From contig NZ_BDDE01000019.1 of assembly GCF_008327685.1 (NCBI RefSeq), positions 62,001 through 126,000 on the forward strand: a stretch of DNA of 64,000 bases, read 5' to 3'. A model generated the notes under the pieces. The model was not told the DNA's origin, did no database searches, and worked only from the letters and a program-made list of their open reading frames with translations. Made by a program: the position numbers and the translations under genes. Shown here one piece after another: positions 1 to 7,007 of this stretch (positions are counted from its first letter, which is position 1; the number at the start of each line of letters is the position of its first letter). This DNA is from Actinomadura sp. K4S16 (GTDB taxonomy: Bacteria; Actinomycetota; Actinomycetes; Streptosporangiales; Streptosporangiaceae).

Positions 1-223
1 GGCCGCACCACCCCGCGTGCCGGTCGGGCCGCTGGACGACCACGATCCGGCCGGGCCGGGCCCGGCGGCGGTGGCGCAGCACCAGCAGCACGTCACCGGG
101 GTGGAGGGTCGGGGTCATGCTGCCGCCCCGCACGGTGACGGTGGACAGCAGGTGCCGGGCCGCCAGCGCCGCGGCCCCGGCCACCAGAGCCGGGAGCACG
201 GCCCGGCCGAGAGCCCGGCTCAT
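1..223 (-). CDS. Type I signal peptidase, S26 family (3' end outside window)
   Basis: The N-terminal 74 residues of an S26 signal peptidase can be read; the gene runs off the left edge. After a short hydrophobic segment (about residues 8-25) comes VRGGSMTPTLHPGD, the family box holding the catalytic serine (SMTPT), followed by VLLVLR and GRIVVVQRP as in the strands leading to the lysine region, which lies outside the window. The ATG overlaps the TGA of the upstream ABC transporter gene (ATGA), so the two are translationally coupled. As the last visible gene of the Cys-rich peptide operon it could remove the peptide leader during export (inference). Alternatively it is a LexA-like or housekeeping S26 paralogue, but the SMTPT box and membrane segment argue for a peptidase. 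Confidence 0.75.
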   Translation of the reverse strand, partial: MSRALGRAVLPALVAGAAALAARHLLSTVTVRGGSMTPTLHPGDVLLVLRHRRRARPGRIVVVQRPDRHAGWCG

Positions 224-2178
224 CCGGCGGTCACCGCGGGCGGCACGGCGTCTCCCGGCACCTCGGGCGGCACGGCGTCTCCCGGCACCTCGGGCGGGGC
301 CGCGCCCTCCCGCACGGCGGGCACGTCCTCCTGGTAGCCCTCCGCCTGGCTGCGGAAGAGCCGGGCGTAGACCCCGCCGGGGGCCGCGATGAGGGACGCG
401 TGGTCCCCGCTCTCCAGGATGCGGCCGTCCTGCACGACGACGATCCGGTCGGCCTGGCGGACGGCGCTGAGCCGGTGCGAGACCAGGATGCTCGTGGCGC
501 CCGCGCGCATCTCCCGCAGCCGGTCGTGGACCTGCCGCTCGGCCACCGCGTCGAGACCGGAGCTGGGCTCGTCCAGGATCATGAGGTCGCGGCCCTGGCG
601 CATCAGCCCGCGGGCCAGCGCCAGGCGCTGCCACTGCCCGCCGGAGAGGCGGACCCCGCTCGTCCGCGCGGCCTCCTCCTCGTCGCCGTCCTCGTCCCCC
701 GCGTGGAACAGCCTGCTCAGCATCGTCCGGTAGCCGGCCGGCAGCCGCTCGACGGTCTCGTGGACGCCGGCGCGCTCGGCGGCGACCCGGATCCGGTCGG
801 GATCGCCGATCGCCTCCAGGTCCCCGAGCCCGATGTTCTCGGCGGCGGTGAGGTCGTAGTCCATGTAGTCCTGGAACACCGCCCCGATCCGCTGCCGCAA
901 CTGCTCCACGGGGACGTCGCGGACGTCCACCCCGTCCCACAGCACGGCGCCGCGCTCCGGATCGTAGAGGCGGCACAGCAGCTTGACGAGGGTGCTCTTG
1001 CCGGCGCCGTTGAGGCCGACCACGGCCAGGCTGGTGCCGTGCGGGACGGTCAGGTTCAGCCCGCGCAGCACCCACGGGGAGTCCTCGCTGTAGCGGAACC
1101 ACACATCGCGCAGCTCGATGGAACGCGTCAGCGGGGCGAGCTTGCGGGGCCGCGGGGGCTCGGCCAGGTCGTCGCCGATCCCGACCACCGTCATGTAGTG
1201 GTTGAAGACCAGGGCCGACTGGTGCCCCTGGGCGATGCCCTCCACCAGGGCCAGGAGACCGGACTGGACGCCGGCCAGGGACGCGATGAAGACCGACACG
1301 TCGCCGATGCTGATCGTCCTGACGGCCGCGGCGTGCACGGCCCAGAGCAGGCCCCCGGCCGCCAGCAGCGCACCGAGGGCGGCGAGGAGGACCTGGACGC
1401 GCACGACGCTGCGCTCCAGCCGGTCCTCGGCACCGTTGGCCGCGCGCAGTTCGGTGAGCATCCGGCCGTGCAGGAAGCCTCCCAGCCCGAACAGGCGGAC
1501 CTCCTTGGCGGCCTGCAGGTCCGTCAGCAGCATCTGGTAGAAGAGCTTGCGCCGCAGACCGGGGCTCACGTGCCAGAGCAGCCCGGCCCGCCGCCGGCTC
1601 AGCCCCAGGTGGGCGAGCAGCGCGGGCGCGGCCGCCACCAGCGCGGCGCCCGCCATGATCGGGTTGATCGCCACGAGGGTGCCCAGGAACCCGGTGATGC
1701 CGAGGGTGCCCCGCAGGGTGGACAGGCCCATCTGCACCAGCTGGTCGGGGGCGTGCTCGGCGGACTGCTGGGCCAGCCGCAGCCGGTCGTGGAAGCGCGG
1801 TTCCTCGAGGCGCGACAACCCGTTCATCCGGTTGACCGCGTCGAACAGGCGGTCCTGGGAGAGCAGGCCGATGGCGCGCCGGGCGCGTCCCTGCGCGTAG
1901 GCGGTGACGGCCGAGGCGGCGGCCGTCGCGACACCGACGGCCCCGATGCCGGCCGCCGTCCACAGCAGCGCCCCCATGCGGGGATGCGCGGCGGTGAGCT
2001 CGTCCAGCGCGACCTTGGTCAGCCAGGCGGTCGCCACCGGCGCCGCGCCGCCGGTCACCGCCATGGCGAACTGGAGGAGCAGCATGCCGGGGCATGCCCG
2101 CCAAGCGAGCGCGTAGGCCGCCTTCATACCGCGGAGGACGGAGACACCGGGCCCCGTCACGTCGTCGTCGCCGCTCAC
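220..2178 (-). CDS. ABC exporter, fused membrane and ATPase domains
   Basis: 652-residue half-transporter: six-helix membrane domain (about residues 20-330), then an ATPase with Walker A GLNGAGKST (near 388), signature LSGGQ (near 513), Walker B LMILDEPSSGLD (near 537) and switch histidine VSHRLS. There is no N-terminal C39 peptidase domain, so any leader must be cut by another enzyme; a signal peptidase gene follows directly. GTG start overlapping the TGA of the upstream redoxin gene (GTGA). The C-terminal tail carries a nine-residue tandem repeat (PPEVPGDAV twice) encoded by a 27-bp DNA repeat. Such exporters move peptides or lipids; its place in a Cys-rich-peptide operon suggests it exports that peptide (inference). 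Confidence 0.85.
   Translation of the reverse strand: MSGDDDVTGPGVSVLRGMKAAYALAWRACPGMLLLQFAMAVTGGAAPVATAWLTKVALDELTAAHPRMGALLWTAAGIGAVGVATAAASAVTAYAQGRARRAIGLLSQDRLFDAVNRMNGLSRLEEPRFHDRLRLAQQSAEHAPDQLVQMGLSTLRGTLGITGFLGTLVAINPIMAGAALVAAAPALLAHLGLSRRRAGLLWHVSPGLRRKLFYQMLLTDLQAAKEVRLFGLGGFLHGRMLTELRAANGAEDRLERSVVRVQVLLAALGALLAAGGLLWAVHAAAVRTISIGDVSVFIASLAGVQSGLLALVEGIAQGHQSALVFNHYMTVVGIGDDLAEPPRPRKLAPLTRSIELRDVWFRYSEDSPWVLRGLNLTVPHGTSLAVVGLNGAGKSTLVKLLCRLYDPERGAVLWDGVDVRDVPVEQLRQRIGAVFQDYMDYDLTAAENIGLGDLEAIGDPDRIRVAAERAGVHETVERLPAGYRTMLSRLFHAGDEDGDEEEAARTSGVRLSGGQWQRLALARGLMRQGRDLMILDEPSSGLDAVAERQVHDRLREMRAGATSILVSHRLSAVRQADRIVVVQDGRILESGDHASLIAAPGGVYARLFRSQAEGYQEDVPAVREGAAPPEVPGDAVPPEVPGDAVPPAVTAG
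241..294. repeat. 27-bp tandem repeat, two copies
   Basis: Two perfect 27-bp units lie back to back inside the end of the ABC transporter gene and encode PPEVPGDAV twice, followed by a partial PPAV. The unit is a multiple of three, so the frame is kept; the tail is probably disordered and variable in length between strains. Confidence 0.85.
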
Positions 2179-2744
2179 GGTGTCGAGGGCCGCAGGGGCT
2201 CGTCCAGTCCGCGCAGGCCGACGCTGGCGGCGGTGGCGATCCCGTCCGGGCCGTAGTGCGCGAAGCCGGGGTAGTAGCGGACGCCGAAGGCGGCGCCGAG
2301 CGGCGCGTCGAGGAACTCGGGCACCACGTGGTCGGCGACGCCGGCGAGCCGGGCGGCCAGGTCGCTGCCGGCCGCGTCGGCGCCGACCACCGTGGCCAGC
2401 ACCCGCCCGCCCGCGTCCCGGACCAGGCGCGCGTGCTCGGCGAACCCTGGCACGCTGTCGTCGCAGCCGGGGCAGTCCAGGGACAGGAAGGCGATCAGCG
2501 CCGGACGGCCCGCCAGCCCGTCCCTGGTGAGCATCGCGCCGTCGGCGGCGGTCGCGCGGAACTCCGGCATCCGGTCGCCGGGCGCGATGCCCAGTTCCGG
2601 CTCCCCGCCGGAGCGGCCGTGGTGGCCGGCGCCCGGCGGAGCGTCCGGCCCGGCCCGCCAGCGGCGCACCACGGCCGCGGTGAGCGCGAGGTTCAGCGCG
2701 GTGAGCACCGCGACCAGGACGAGCCCTGCGACGAGGAGTTCCAC
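2175..2744 (-). CDS. Membrane-anchored thioredoxin-like protein, MauD/TlpA-like (CPGC)
   Basis: 189 residues. One N-terminal membrane helix (about 3-26) is followed by an extracytoplasmic thioredoxin fold with active-site motif CPGC in LSLDCPGCDDSVPGF and a later YYPGF carrying the expected cis-proline. MauD of methylamine dehydrogenase operons has this layout and works with MauE in disulfide formation or isomerisation of the cysteine-rich small subunit. GTG start with AAAGGAC upstream; the stop overlaps the ABC transporter start. It is the second of two such proteins here; the other is at 3755-4300 with CKAC. Predicted role: oxidise, reduce or shuffle the disulfides of the peptide encoded at 3435-3638 (inference from context). 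Confidence 0.75.
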   Translation of the reverse strand: MELLVAGLVLVAVLTALNLALTAAVVRRWRAGPDAPPGAGHHGRSGGEPELGIAPGDRMPEFRATAADGAMLTRDGLAGRPALIAFLSLDCPGCDDSVPGFAEHARLVRDAGGRVLATVVGADAAGSDLAARLAGVADHVVPEFLDAPLGAAFGVRYYPGFAHYGPDGIATAASVGLRGLDEPLRPSTP

Positions 2745-2769
2745 GGATGTCCTTTCCGGTTCCGGCGCC

Positions 2770-3312
2770 TCACCGGCCGCGGTTCCCCGCCGCGACCGGG
2801 GACCGGAAGAGGGCGGCGATGTCGTCGACGAAGACGGTGAGGGTGGTGAGCAGGCCCGCCGAGACCGCGGCCAGCGCGATCCCCGGCGCCTCGCCGGGGA
2901 CGCCGCCGCCGCGGGTCATCGCCACGGACGAGCCCGCGCACGCCGCGGCCAGCAGCACCGCGTTGCGTGCGATGTGCCAGCCGTCCATGGGCGCCTTGGC
3001 CGCTCCGAAGCAGGCGCACTCCACCTTCTGCCCGCGGGCGACGACGAGGACCGGGACTGCCGTCAGGCCGCAGCAGAACAGCGCGGCGGCGAGGAAGCCG
3101 GTGGTGACGGTGGCGGGCAGGGCCAGCAGCAGCGCGATGAGCAGTTCGGCTGCCGGGACGAGCACGGCCAGCGGGCGGCGCAGCCGCGCGGGAACGAAGG
3201 CGAGGCCTTCCAGTGAGGCGGCGAAGACGCCCGGTGTGCGGAGCTTGGCCACCGCCGCCAGCGTCAACACCGCCATCAGGGTGAGGCGGCAGGCGAACGA
3301 TACGAACAGCAC
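2770..3312 (-). CDS. MauE/DoxX-like redox-associated membrane protein
   Basis: 180 residues, four predicted membrane helices, starting directly with a hydrophobic helix. Cysteines include a CC pair in a helix and a CACFG motif in a loop, the arrangement seen in MauE/DoxX-type proteins that pass electrons across the membrane to extracytoplasmic thioredoxin-like partners. GTG start with GGAG ahead. It lies between the Cys-rich peptide gene and the second thioredoxin-like gene, 25 bp before the latter, matching the mauE-mauD pairing of methylamine dehydrogenase loci. No methylamine dehydrogenase large subunit is present, so the pair probably serves another cysteine-rich substrate. Confidence 0.75.
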   Translation of the reverse strand: MLFVSFACRLTLMAVLTLAAVAKLRTPGVFAASLEGLAFVPARLRRPLAVLVPAAELLIALLLALPATVTTGFLAAALFCCGLTAVPVLVVARGQKVECACFGAAKAPMDGWHIARNAVLLAAACAGSSVAMTRGGGVPGEAPGIALAAVSAGLLTTLTVFVDDIAALFRSPVAAGNRGR

Positions 3313-3362
3313 GGGGGCTCCTGGACGAGGGCTGGGCCGAGGCGGGGCCGGGTAGCACCGGG

Positions 3363-3402
3363 GCCGGTGCGGCCGCTCTCGCCCGAGGGCGGCCGCACCG
3401 GC
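3363..3402. terminator. Strong hairpin just after the peptide gene
   Basis: Perfect 14-bp inverted repeat (3363-3376 with 3389-3402) around a 12-nt loop. In the direction of transcription it lies about 32 bp downstream of the peptide stop codon and 50 bp before the MauE-like start. There is no U-run. A partial terminator here would give more peptide mRNA than mRNA for the downstream maturation and export genes, as is common after RiPP and bacteriocin precursor genes. Confidence 0.6.
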
Positions 3403-3434
3403 GTCAGACAGGTGTCATACCGGCCTGCGGGGCA

Positions 3435-3638
3435 TCAGCAGTAGTTGCTGCTGTAGCTGTACCAGGTGCCGCAGTGGGTCTTGCAGTCGCCGCTGACCGA
3501 GCAGGTGCGGCCGAAGCAGATGCCGTTGATGTACTTGTACTCCATCCAGGAGTCCGGCGGGCAGCCGGCGTCGGCGTCGGCCGCGGGAAGCAGCACCTCG
3601 ATGGCGCGGGTGACGCGCCGGGTCACGCTCTGGAGCAT
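3435..3638 (-). CDS. Small Cys-rich peptide, probable exported precursor (67 aa)
   Basis: 67 residues with an excellent ribosome site (AAGGAGG, then ATG). The N-terminal part (1-24) is basic then acidic and ends ...PAADADA, a plausible Ala-X-Ala cleavage site. The remaining 43 residues hold six cysteines (C26, C41, C46, C52, C56, C67), two tryptophans (W31, W59) and many Tyr, Ser and Gly. An even cysteine count next to two thioredoxin-like proteins and a MauE-like protein points to three disulfides. The C26-P-P-D start is faintly reminiscent of a CPPG segment in methylamine dehydrogenase light chains, but that comparison is from memory and weak. No known bacteriocin family is recognised. The leader is not a classical hydrophobic signal peptide. 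Confidence 0.75.
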   Translation of the reverse strand: MLQSVTRRVTRAIEVLLPAADADAGCPPDSWMEYKYINGICFGRTCSVSGDCKTHCGTWYSYSSNYC

Positions 3639-3754
3639 GGTTCCTCCTTGGGGTGGGGGGATCTGTTTCCGCGCACGGGCCGAGTACCGCCGAGAACGGG
3701 TGATACGCGGCGGGCCGGGCCCGCGGGGCATTAGGTAGCGGCTTTTCCGGCGCG

Positions 3755-4300
3755 CTATGAAGTGACCAGTTCGGTGCGCATGGCGGCGATGCCCGCGCCT
3801 GCCGACGTCACTATTCCGTTGGCGTTGTACCAAGCGTAGGTCGGGTAATTCTTGGCTCCGTACCGCCGTGACAGTTCGGCTTTCGCGTCCTCGGCGATCA
3901 CGATGTCCATCACCTCGCTCAGCGCCGCGGCCAGGTCGCTTCCGGCCGAGCCGTCTCCGTGGACGATCGCCAGGGAGGACCCCCCGGTGGCCCGCAGCCG
4001 CTCGGCGTGCTCGGCGAAGAGGGGCACGGCGTCGGCGCAGGCCTTGCAGGTCAGGGAGAAGAAGCCGACCAGGGTCTCGGTCCCGAGCAGGGTCCGCTCC
4101 GTCACGGCGGTGCCGTCGAGGGCGCGGGCCGAGAAGGCGGGAATCCGATCGATCATCCGGACGGTGGAGGCGGCTCCGGCGGCGGGGACCCCGCCCGTCT
4201 CGGCCAGTTCCCGCCACCGCCGGAGCATGGTGAGGAGAATCGCCAGGTTGAGCACACCGACGACGCCGACCATTATCAGTCCCACTGAAGCGAAAATCAC
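3755..4300 (-). CDS. Membrane-anchored thioredoxin-like protein, MauD/TlpA-like (CKAC)
   Basis: 181 residues, first gene of the peptide operon. One N-terminal membrane helix (about 4-26), then a thioredoxin-like domain with CKAC in FFSLTCKACADAVP and a YPTYAWY segment carrying the cis-proline. GTG start with GAAAGGAC, nearly the same leader as the paralogue at 2744. It stands 116 bp upstream of the Cys-rich peptide gene. The dipeptide between the active-site cysteines (KA against PG in the paralogue) suggests a different redox potential, so one protein may oxidise and the other isomerise or reduce (inference). Confidence 0.75.
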   Translation of the reverse strand: MIFASVGLIMVGVVGVLNLAILLTMLRRWRELAETGGVPAAGAASTVRMIDRIPAFSARALDGTAVTERTLLGTETLVGFFSLTCKACADAVPLFAEHAERLRATGGSSLAIVHGDGSAGSDLAAALSEVMDIVIAEDAKAELSRRYGAKNYPTYAWYNANGIVTSAGAGIAAMRTELVTS

Positions 4301-4356
4301 GACAGGCGTCCTTTCCCGGGAACTGGGTTACCGGTCGGCCGTGGCCACGCGACCAT

Positions 4357-4374
4357 GATCACTTATAAATGATC
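4357..4374. promoter_or_regulatory. AT-rich near-palindrome upstream of the peptide operon
   Basis: An 18-bp dyad (GATCA..TTATAA..TGATC, one mismatched pair) lies 57-74 bp upstream of the first operon gene in an otherwise very GC-rich stretch. TATAAG or TATAAA inside it could serve as a -10, so a protein bound here would block the promoter. No -35 is convincing. Confidence 0.4.
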
Positions 4375-4505
4375 TCCGCGCAATACCCGGTTCCGCCGCC
4401 CGGTGGCGCACCCGGACGCGGGGCGGGACGCCGCCTGTGCCACCATCGTCGGCAACGCGCCGAACGCCCGGCCGCGCGGCTCGGGCGGCCGATGGAGGGG
4501 CCGAC

Positions 4506-5306
4506 ATGAACGACGAGATGCGCGCCAACTGCGCCGCCTACGAGCAGACGATCCGTTCCTCTCTCGCGCTCGCCGCGACGCTCGCCGAGGACGACTGGGA
4601 CCGCCCCACCGAATGTCCCGGCTGGACGGTCAAGGACCAGTTCGCCCACCTCGTCGGGGTGGAGCGCGACCTGCTCGGCGATCCCGCCCAGCCCGTCGAG
4701 GTGCCGGAGCTCGGCCACGTCCGCAACGACTTCGCCCGCTACCTGGAGGCCGCGGTGCACGCGCGGCGCCCCGTCCCCGGCCCGCAGGTGGCGGCGGAGC
4801 TGGCCGACGCGCTCGAACGGCGCCTCGTGCAGGTGGCCGGGGAGGACCCCGACCGCGTCCTGATGTGCCCGGACGGCAAGCAGGGCCCCTACACGCGGTT
4901 CATGATGTTCCGCGCCATGGACTGCTGGACGCACGAGCAGGACGTCCGCCGCGCGGTCGGCCGTCCCGGCAACCTCGACGCCCCGGCGGCGCGGTGCTTC
5001 TGGGAGCTGCTGAGCCGCGCCCTGCCCCGCATCGCCTCCCGCGCCGCGGAGGGCGTCCCCGGCCGGAGCGCCGTCTTCGCGATCTCCGGCCCGCCCGACT
5101 TCGAGGTCGCCGTCACGGTCGGCGACGACGGCCGCGGCACGTGGTCGGACGTTCCGGAGTCCCCGTCGGCGCGGCTCGCCATGGACTGGGAGACCTACGT
5201 CCGGCTGACCGCCGGCCGCTGCACCGCCGCCGACGTGACCGTCCGCACCGAGGGCGACCGGGAGCTGGCGGAAAGGATCGTCTCCACCATGGGCATCACG
5301 CCCTGA
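4506..5306 (+). CDS. DinB/maleylpyruvate isomerase family protein (mycothiol-dependent type)
   Basis: 266 residues starting MNDEMRANCAAYEQ. The N-terminal four-helix DinB-like domain carries ECPGWTVKDQFAHLVGVE, the hallmark of the actinobacterial TIGR03083/MDMPI family; a C-terminal domain (about 180-266) contains LAMDWETYVRLTAGR, typical of the partner region. Members use mycothiol as thiol cofactor where tested, but the substrate here is unknown. The start chosen has GGAGGGG nine bases upstream; an in-frame start at 4437 lacks one. It is convergent with the PemK-like gene, 12 bp away. Confidence 0.75.
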   Translation: MNDEMRANCAAYEQTIRSSLALAATLAEDDWDRPTECPGWTVKDQFAHLVGVERDLLGDPAQPVEVPELGHVRNDFARYLEAAVHARRPVPGPQVAAELADALERRLVQVAGEDPDRVLMCPDGKQGPYTRFMMFRAMDCWTHEQDVRRAVGRPGNLDAPAARCFWELLSRALPRIASRAAEGVPGRSAVFAISGPPDFEVAVTVGDDGRGTWSDVPESPSARLAMDWETYVRLTAGRCTAADVTVRTEGDRELAERIVSTMGITP

Positions 5307-5318
5307 CGTCCGCCCGCA

Positions 5319-5693
5319 TCAGCCGAGCAGCCCGAGATACTGCGCGAGCCGTCCCTGGACCTGGGTCAGCAGGTCCTCGTCCAGGACGCCCGTGCGATCT
5401 TCCAGAACGTCCTTCATGAGCGGTTGGACGGCGGGCACGCGGATCCAGCACTTCTTGGTGGCACCGCCCTGGCCCTTGGAGAGCTGCACGTCGAAACGGG
5501 TGCGGCGCCGTGTCGAGCCGGAGACGGGGCAGATGAGGACGAAGGGCCAGTCGGCGTCACCGTTGGTCTCGCCGCCGGTGACCACCACCACGGGACGGCG
5601 CTCGTCGTGGACCTCCCTGCCCTCCTCGGGGATGAGACGCAGCGTCTTGTCGGGGACGAGGTAGATGCCGCCGGCCAGGTAAGGGCCGGGCAT
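5319..5693 (-). CDS. PemK/MazF-like toxin
   Basis: 124 residues. The N-terminal GGIYLVPDKT and the later RRPVVVVTGG, WPFVLICPVSGS and GGATKKCWIRVPAVQPL follow the SH3-like barrel of PemK/MazF endoribonucleases, though it is divergent. Its ATG shares one base with the TGA of the upstream Panacea gene (TGATG), so the two are co-translated in the order antitoxin then toxin. Known relatives cleave mRNA; activity is not established by the sequence alone. Confidence 0.65.
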   Translation of the reverse strand: MPGPYLAGGIYLVPDKTLRLIPEEGREVHDERRPVVVVTGGETNGDADWPFVLICPVSGSTRRRTRFDVQLSKGQGGATKKCWIRVPAVQPLMKDVLEDRTGVLDEDLLTQVQGRLAQYLGLLG

Positions 5694-6406
5694 CACTCGT
5701 CCAGGTAGCGCCGCGTGGCGTCGGCGCGGTGCTCGGCGAGGTCGTCCAGTTCCTCGGCGAGGTCGTCGGTGCCGCCCGGCTCGTCCGCGGGGAGGGGGTT
5801 GCGCGCGGCCCATTCGCGCAGGTGGGCGAGCCCTGGGCCGAGGTCCGGGAAGGGCGCTCCGCCGGAGAGGTCGAGCCGCACCTCGCGCTTGCCGCGCTTC
5901 GCGGCCTCCTGCATAGGGGGCGTCTGGTACGTGAGGTCGCGGAGCTGGCTCGCGGACCAGTCTCCGAAATCGTCGAGGACGCTGTCCACGATCCTGGTGA
6001 ACGCGGCGTCGACGACGGTCTGCGGGGCGTCCATCAGGTGGATGGTGTACTCGCAGTTCCCGGTGAAGGGATCGACGGTGCCTTCGACCTGCACGTGCCC
6101 GGCGTCTTGCAGGTCGCGCTCGATCTCCTTGAGGCGGAGGCTGTGCGGCCCGTAGTGCCGCCATCTCCACTCCACGCCGGAGCCCGGCGGCAGGCCGTGC
6201 TCGACGGCTCGCAGATCGGCCAGGTAGAGGAGCTTGGTGAGCTTGGTGCGGTTCACGCGCATGCCGTGGGCTCGGGCGGACGCCAGAAGGTAGGCGATGG
6301 CCGCCGCCGGACCGCGAAGGGGCGCAGGAGCCGTCACGTCGACCAGTGTATGTCCGCGGCTCAAGCCCGCCACCTCTCCGGGTCTGTCGAAAGTATGTTC
6401 GATCAA
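5693..6406 (-). CDS. Panacea-domain (DUF4065) antitoxin-like protein
   Basis: 237 residues if the TTG at 6406 is the start. The core KLTKLLYLADLRAVEHG and WRWRHYGPHS (about residues 55-95) match the Panacea/SocA fold, which forms antitoxins paired with many unrelated toxins. The C-terminal part is acidic. The start is uncertain: no strong ribosome site precedes the TTG, and a GTG 66 bp downstream (6340) is possible. A perfect inverted repeat lies against the proposed start. It is directly upstream of, and overlaps by one base, a PemK-like gene, so it is probably the antitoxin of that toxin. Confidence 0.65.
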   Translation of the reverse strand: MIEHTFDRPGEVAGLSRGHTLVDVTAPAPLRGPAAAIAYLLASARAHGMRVNRTKLTKLLYLADLRAVEHGLPPGSGVEWRWRHYGPHSLRLKEIERDLQDAGHVQVEGTVDPFTGNCEYTIHLMDAPQTVVDAAFTRIVDSVLDDFGDWSASQLRDLTYQTPPMQEAAKRGKREVRLDLSGGAPFPDLGPGLAHLREWAARNPLPADEPGGTDDLAEELDDLAEHRADATRRYLDE

Positions 6407-6425
6407 GCTCGAGTACGGCTCGAGC
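6407..6425. promoter_or_regulatory. Inverted repeat at the toxin-antitoxin start
   Basis: GCTCGAG, 5-bp spacer, CTCGAGC: perfect 7-bp arms ending at the base before the presumed TTG start of the Panacea gene. Upstream (6440-6475) is unusually AT-rich and probably holds the promoter. The position suits autoregulation by the antitoxin or the complex. Confidence 0.5.
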
Positions 6426-6512
6426 GGCGCTTCGGAACCCCTGCTCTAAGTAATCGGAATACTACTGCATGATGTCATCGCCGGGCGGGTAAAGCGGCTT
6501 CCCCCGGGGCGG

Positions 6513-7007
6513 TCAGCGGTGGCGGACGGCGCCCGGGAAGTGGGAGGCGAGCAGGTCGGGGGACTCCTCGCGGCCGTCGAGGACGCGGTTGGTGCGGGTG
6601 ACGGCGCGCCAGCCGGACGGGGTGCGGCGCAGGCGCCAGTGGTTGGCGGTCGCGCGGCGCAGGACGAAGCCGTCCGGCCGCTTGACGATCATGAGGGTGT
6701 AGCCGACGGCGGTGGCCTCGTCGCCGGAGACGGTCACGTGCGGCGGCCCGACGACGTGCGCGCACCCGCCGGAGATCCAACGCTGGTGGCCGTCGGAGCG
6801 GACCATCGCCTCGATCTCCGGGCCGCCGGCCATCATCAGCTCGTCGACGTCGTAGACGCCGTCCGGCTCCCACAACGCGGCGACCTCGGACGCGCAGCCG
6901 CTGTCGACCAGCGGGCCGTATGACAGGATCAGCCGGGTGATCTCGCGCTCGTCCTCCAGGGCGCGCAGGCGCTCCTCGAGGGCGGCCAGGCGGGCTTCGA
7001 CGCTCAC
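6513..7007 (-). CDS. SnoaL-like (NTF2-fold) protein
   Basis: 164 residues. An N-terminal coiled stretch (ARLAALEERLRALEDE) leads into an NTF2/SnoaL-like fold (ITRLILSYGPLVDSG, WEPDGVYDVDEL, NHWRLRRTPSGWRAV). This fold also houses ketosteroid isomerase and many lyases and isomerases; no catalytic set is certain. GTG start overlaps the stop of the luciferase-like gene (GTGA). The same arrangement, a luciferase-like gene followed by an overlapping SnoaL-like gene, recurs at 17245-18602. A role on a steroid intermediate is inference. Confidence 0.7.
   Translation of the reverse strand: MSVEARLAALEERLRALEDEREITRLILSYGPLVDSGCASEVAALWEPDGVYDVDELMMAGGPEIEAMVRSDGHQRWISGGCAHVVGPPHVTVSGDEATAVGYTLMIVKRPDGFVLRRATANHWRLRRTPSGWRAVTRTNRVLDGREESPDLLASHFPGAVRHR

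Noticed and set aside
400..2256. Long plus-strand open frame (618 codons) opposite the ABC transporter
   Set aside because: It is the antisense shadow of a gene with clear Walker and signature motifs; its translation is low-complexity Arg/Gly/Gln/His with no family pattern.
3435..3638. Lasso peptide or lanthipeptide precursor
   Set aside because: No asparagine-synthetase-like cyclase, B protein, LanB/C/M or leader motif is present; the neighbours are thiol-disulfide proteins.
3710..3724. GC-only 7-bp inverted repeat between the first thioredoxin-like gene and the peptide gene
   Set aside because: The loop would be a single base and the repeat is made only of G and C, expected by chance at this GC content.
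1..4300. A true methylamine dehydrogenase locus
   Set aside because: MauD/MauE-like genes are present, but no large subunit, MauG or amicyanin is seen, and the 67-aa peptide is far shorter than a light chain.
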